Shown here: positions 40,532 through 40,885 of the stretch, piece after piece
How the letters are laid out: every line of letters starts with the position of its first letter
How positions within the stretch are numbered: position 1 is the stretch's first letter
Assembly (NCBI GenBank): GCA_013286795.1
Contig: JABDFA010000012.1
Span: 1 to 40,885 of the forward strand
Source of the DNA: Candidatus Babelota bacterium
GTDB taxonomy: Bacteria; Babelota; Babeliae; Babelales; JABDEC01
Direction: 5' to 3'
Length of the DNA: 40,885 nt
Program-made: the position numbers and the translations under genes
The notes under the pieces: generated by a model
Told to the model about the DNA's origin: nothing
The model's database searches: none
The model's input: only the letters and a program-made list of their open reading frames with translations

Positions 40532-40885
40532 TTATTTTTGGGTTGCAGATGTATCAGTAGATGGACCATATATGTATTCAGAAACAATATTTGCAATTTC
40601 AGGGATAAATGGTGAAAAACGACTTACTTCTTGCCTGATTCGCTTAATACGTTCAGCTCGTTCTTTAAGCCCTGCTTCAACTGCTTTGTTAAATGCAATT
40701 TTATTACTTGCATAATAATAAGCTGTTTTATTATCTTTATTGCAGATATTTGGGTTAGCCCCAAGAGCTATAAGTTTTTGTACAGTAGCCACCCATCCAA
40801 ATTGTGCAGCAATAAAAAGGGGAGTATCACCACCAACATTGAGTTCATCAACATTAGTACCAGCAGCAACAAGTCGTTCTACATT
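40532..40885 (-). CDS. Ankyrin-repeat protein (5' end beyond the window)
   Basis: The frame is open to the window end, so 118 C-terminal residues are visible. They hold one full ankyrin repeat (GDTPLFIAAQFGWVATVQKLI), the end of another before it (VERLVAAGTNVDELN) and a partial one after it (NKTAYYYASN). A basic helix (KERAERIKRIRQEV) and a C-terminal motif FIPEIANIVSEYI follow, similar to the end of the ankyrin protein at 12858. It probably forms an operon with the lipoprotein-like kinase 16 bases downstream. The missing part may contain a signal peptide. Confidence 0.85.
   Translation of the reverse strand, partial: NVERLVAAGTNVDELNVGGDTPLFIAAQFGWVATVQKLIALGANPNICNKDNKTAYYYASNKIAFNKAVEAGLKERAERIKRIRQEVSRFSPFIPEIANIVSEYIYGPSTDTSATQK

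Overview
The window is strongly AT-rich and densely coded. It carries many ankyrin and TPR proteins, and an unusually large share of its predicted proteins start with a signal peptide. Taken with a free-living-type core (alanine racemase, DNA topoisomerase I, DEAD-box helicase, 3-methyladenine glycosylase), this fits an intracellular or protist-associated bacterium. The gene style most resembles Candidatus Dependentiae (TM6; Babela-like). That placement is inference from gene content; no marker gene or search result supports it here.

Layout. (1) 1-1111: the end of alanine racemase. (2) 1120-10398: eight consecutive genes for predicted exported proteins of unknown function. Five of them have near-perfect GGAGG ribosome binding sites, and hairpin terminators or inverted repeats lie between some of them. 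(3) 10621-13874: topA, an exported ankyrin protein and a 41-residue GTG-start secreted peptide. (4) 14209-28872: the most interesting part. Two polymorphic-toxin-like loci sit head to head. On the minus strand is a 939-residue exported protein with a C-terminal EndoU-like domain, followed by two copies of an [immunity-like + TPR] gene pair. On the plus strand is an exported toxin whose C-terminal domain has been detached by a one-base frameshift, followed by an immunity-like protein and another TPR protein. Paralogous AAA+ ATPases flank the block: two on the left, one on the right. Each carries an N-terminal signal peptide.

(5) 28848-32628: DEAD-box helicase, a DUF1295 membrane protein, two GC-rich hairpins sharing a core, tag, and a 2OG-Fe(II)-oxygenase-like protein with a signal peptide. 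(6) 32676-34967: a very Gly-rich exported adhesin-like protein without a visible beta-barrel. (7) 34975-40885: a frameshifted conserved gene, an AT-hook/TPR protein, small unknowns, a shortened orphan HicB-like antitoxin, a HAD phosphatase, two more ankyrin proteins (one running off the window) and a lipoprotein-like P-loop kinase.

How it fits together: exported effectors or toxins, ankyrin proteins and exported P-loop ATPases suggest a lifestyle centred on interaction with a host or with competing bacteria. The toxin loci follow the usual order of toxin first, protective genes immediately downstream. The duplicated downstream cassettes suggest accumulation of immunity genes. No rRNA, tRNA, CRISPR array or intact transposase was recognised.
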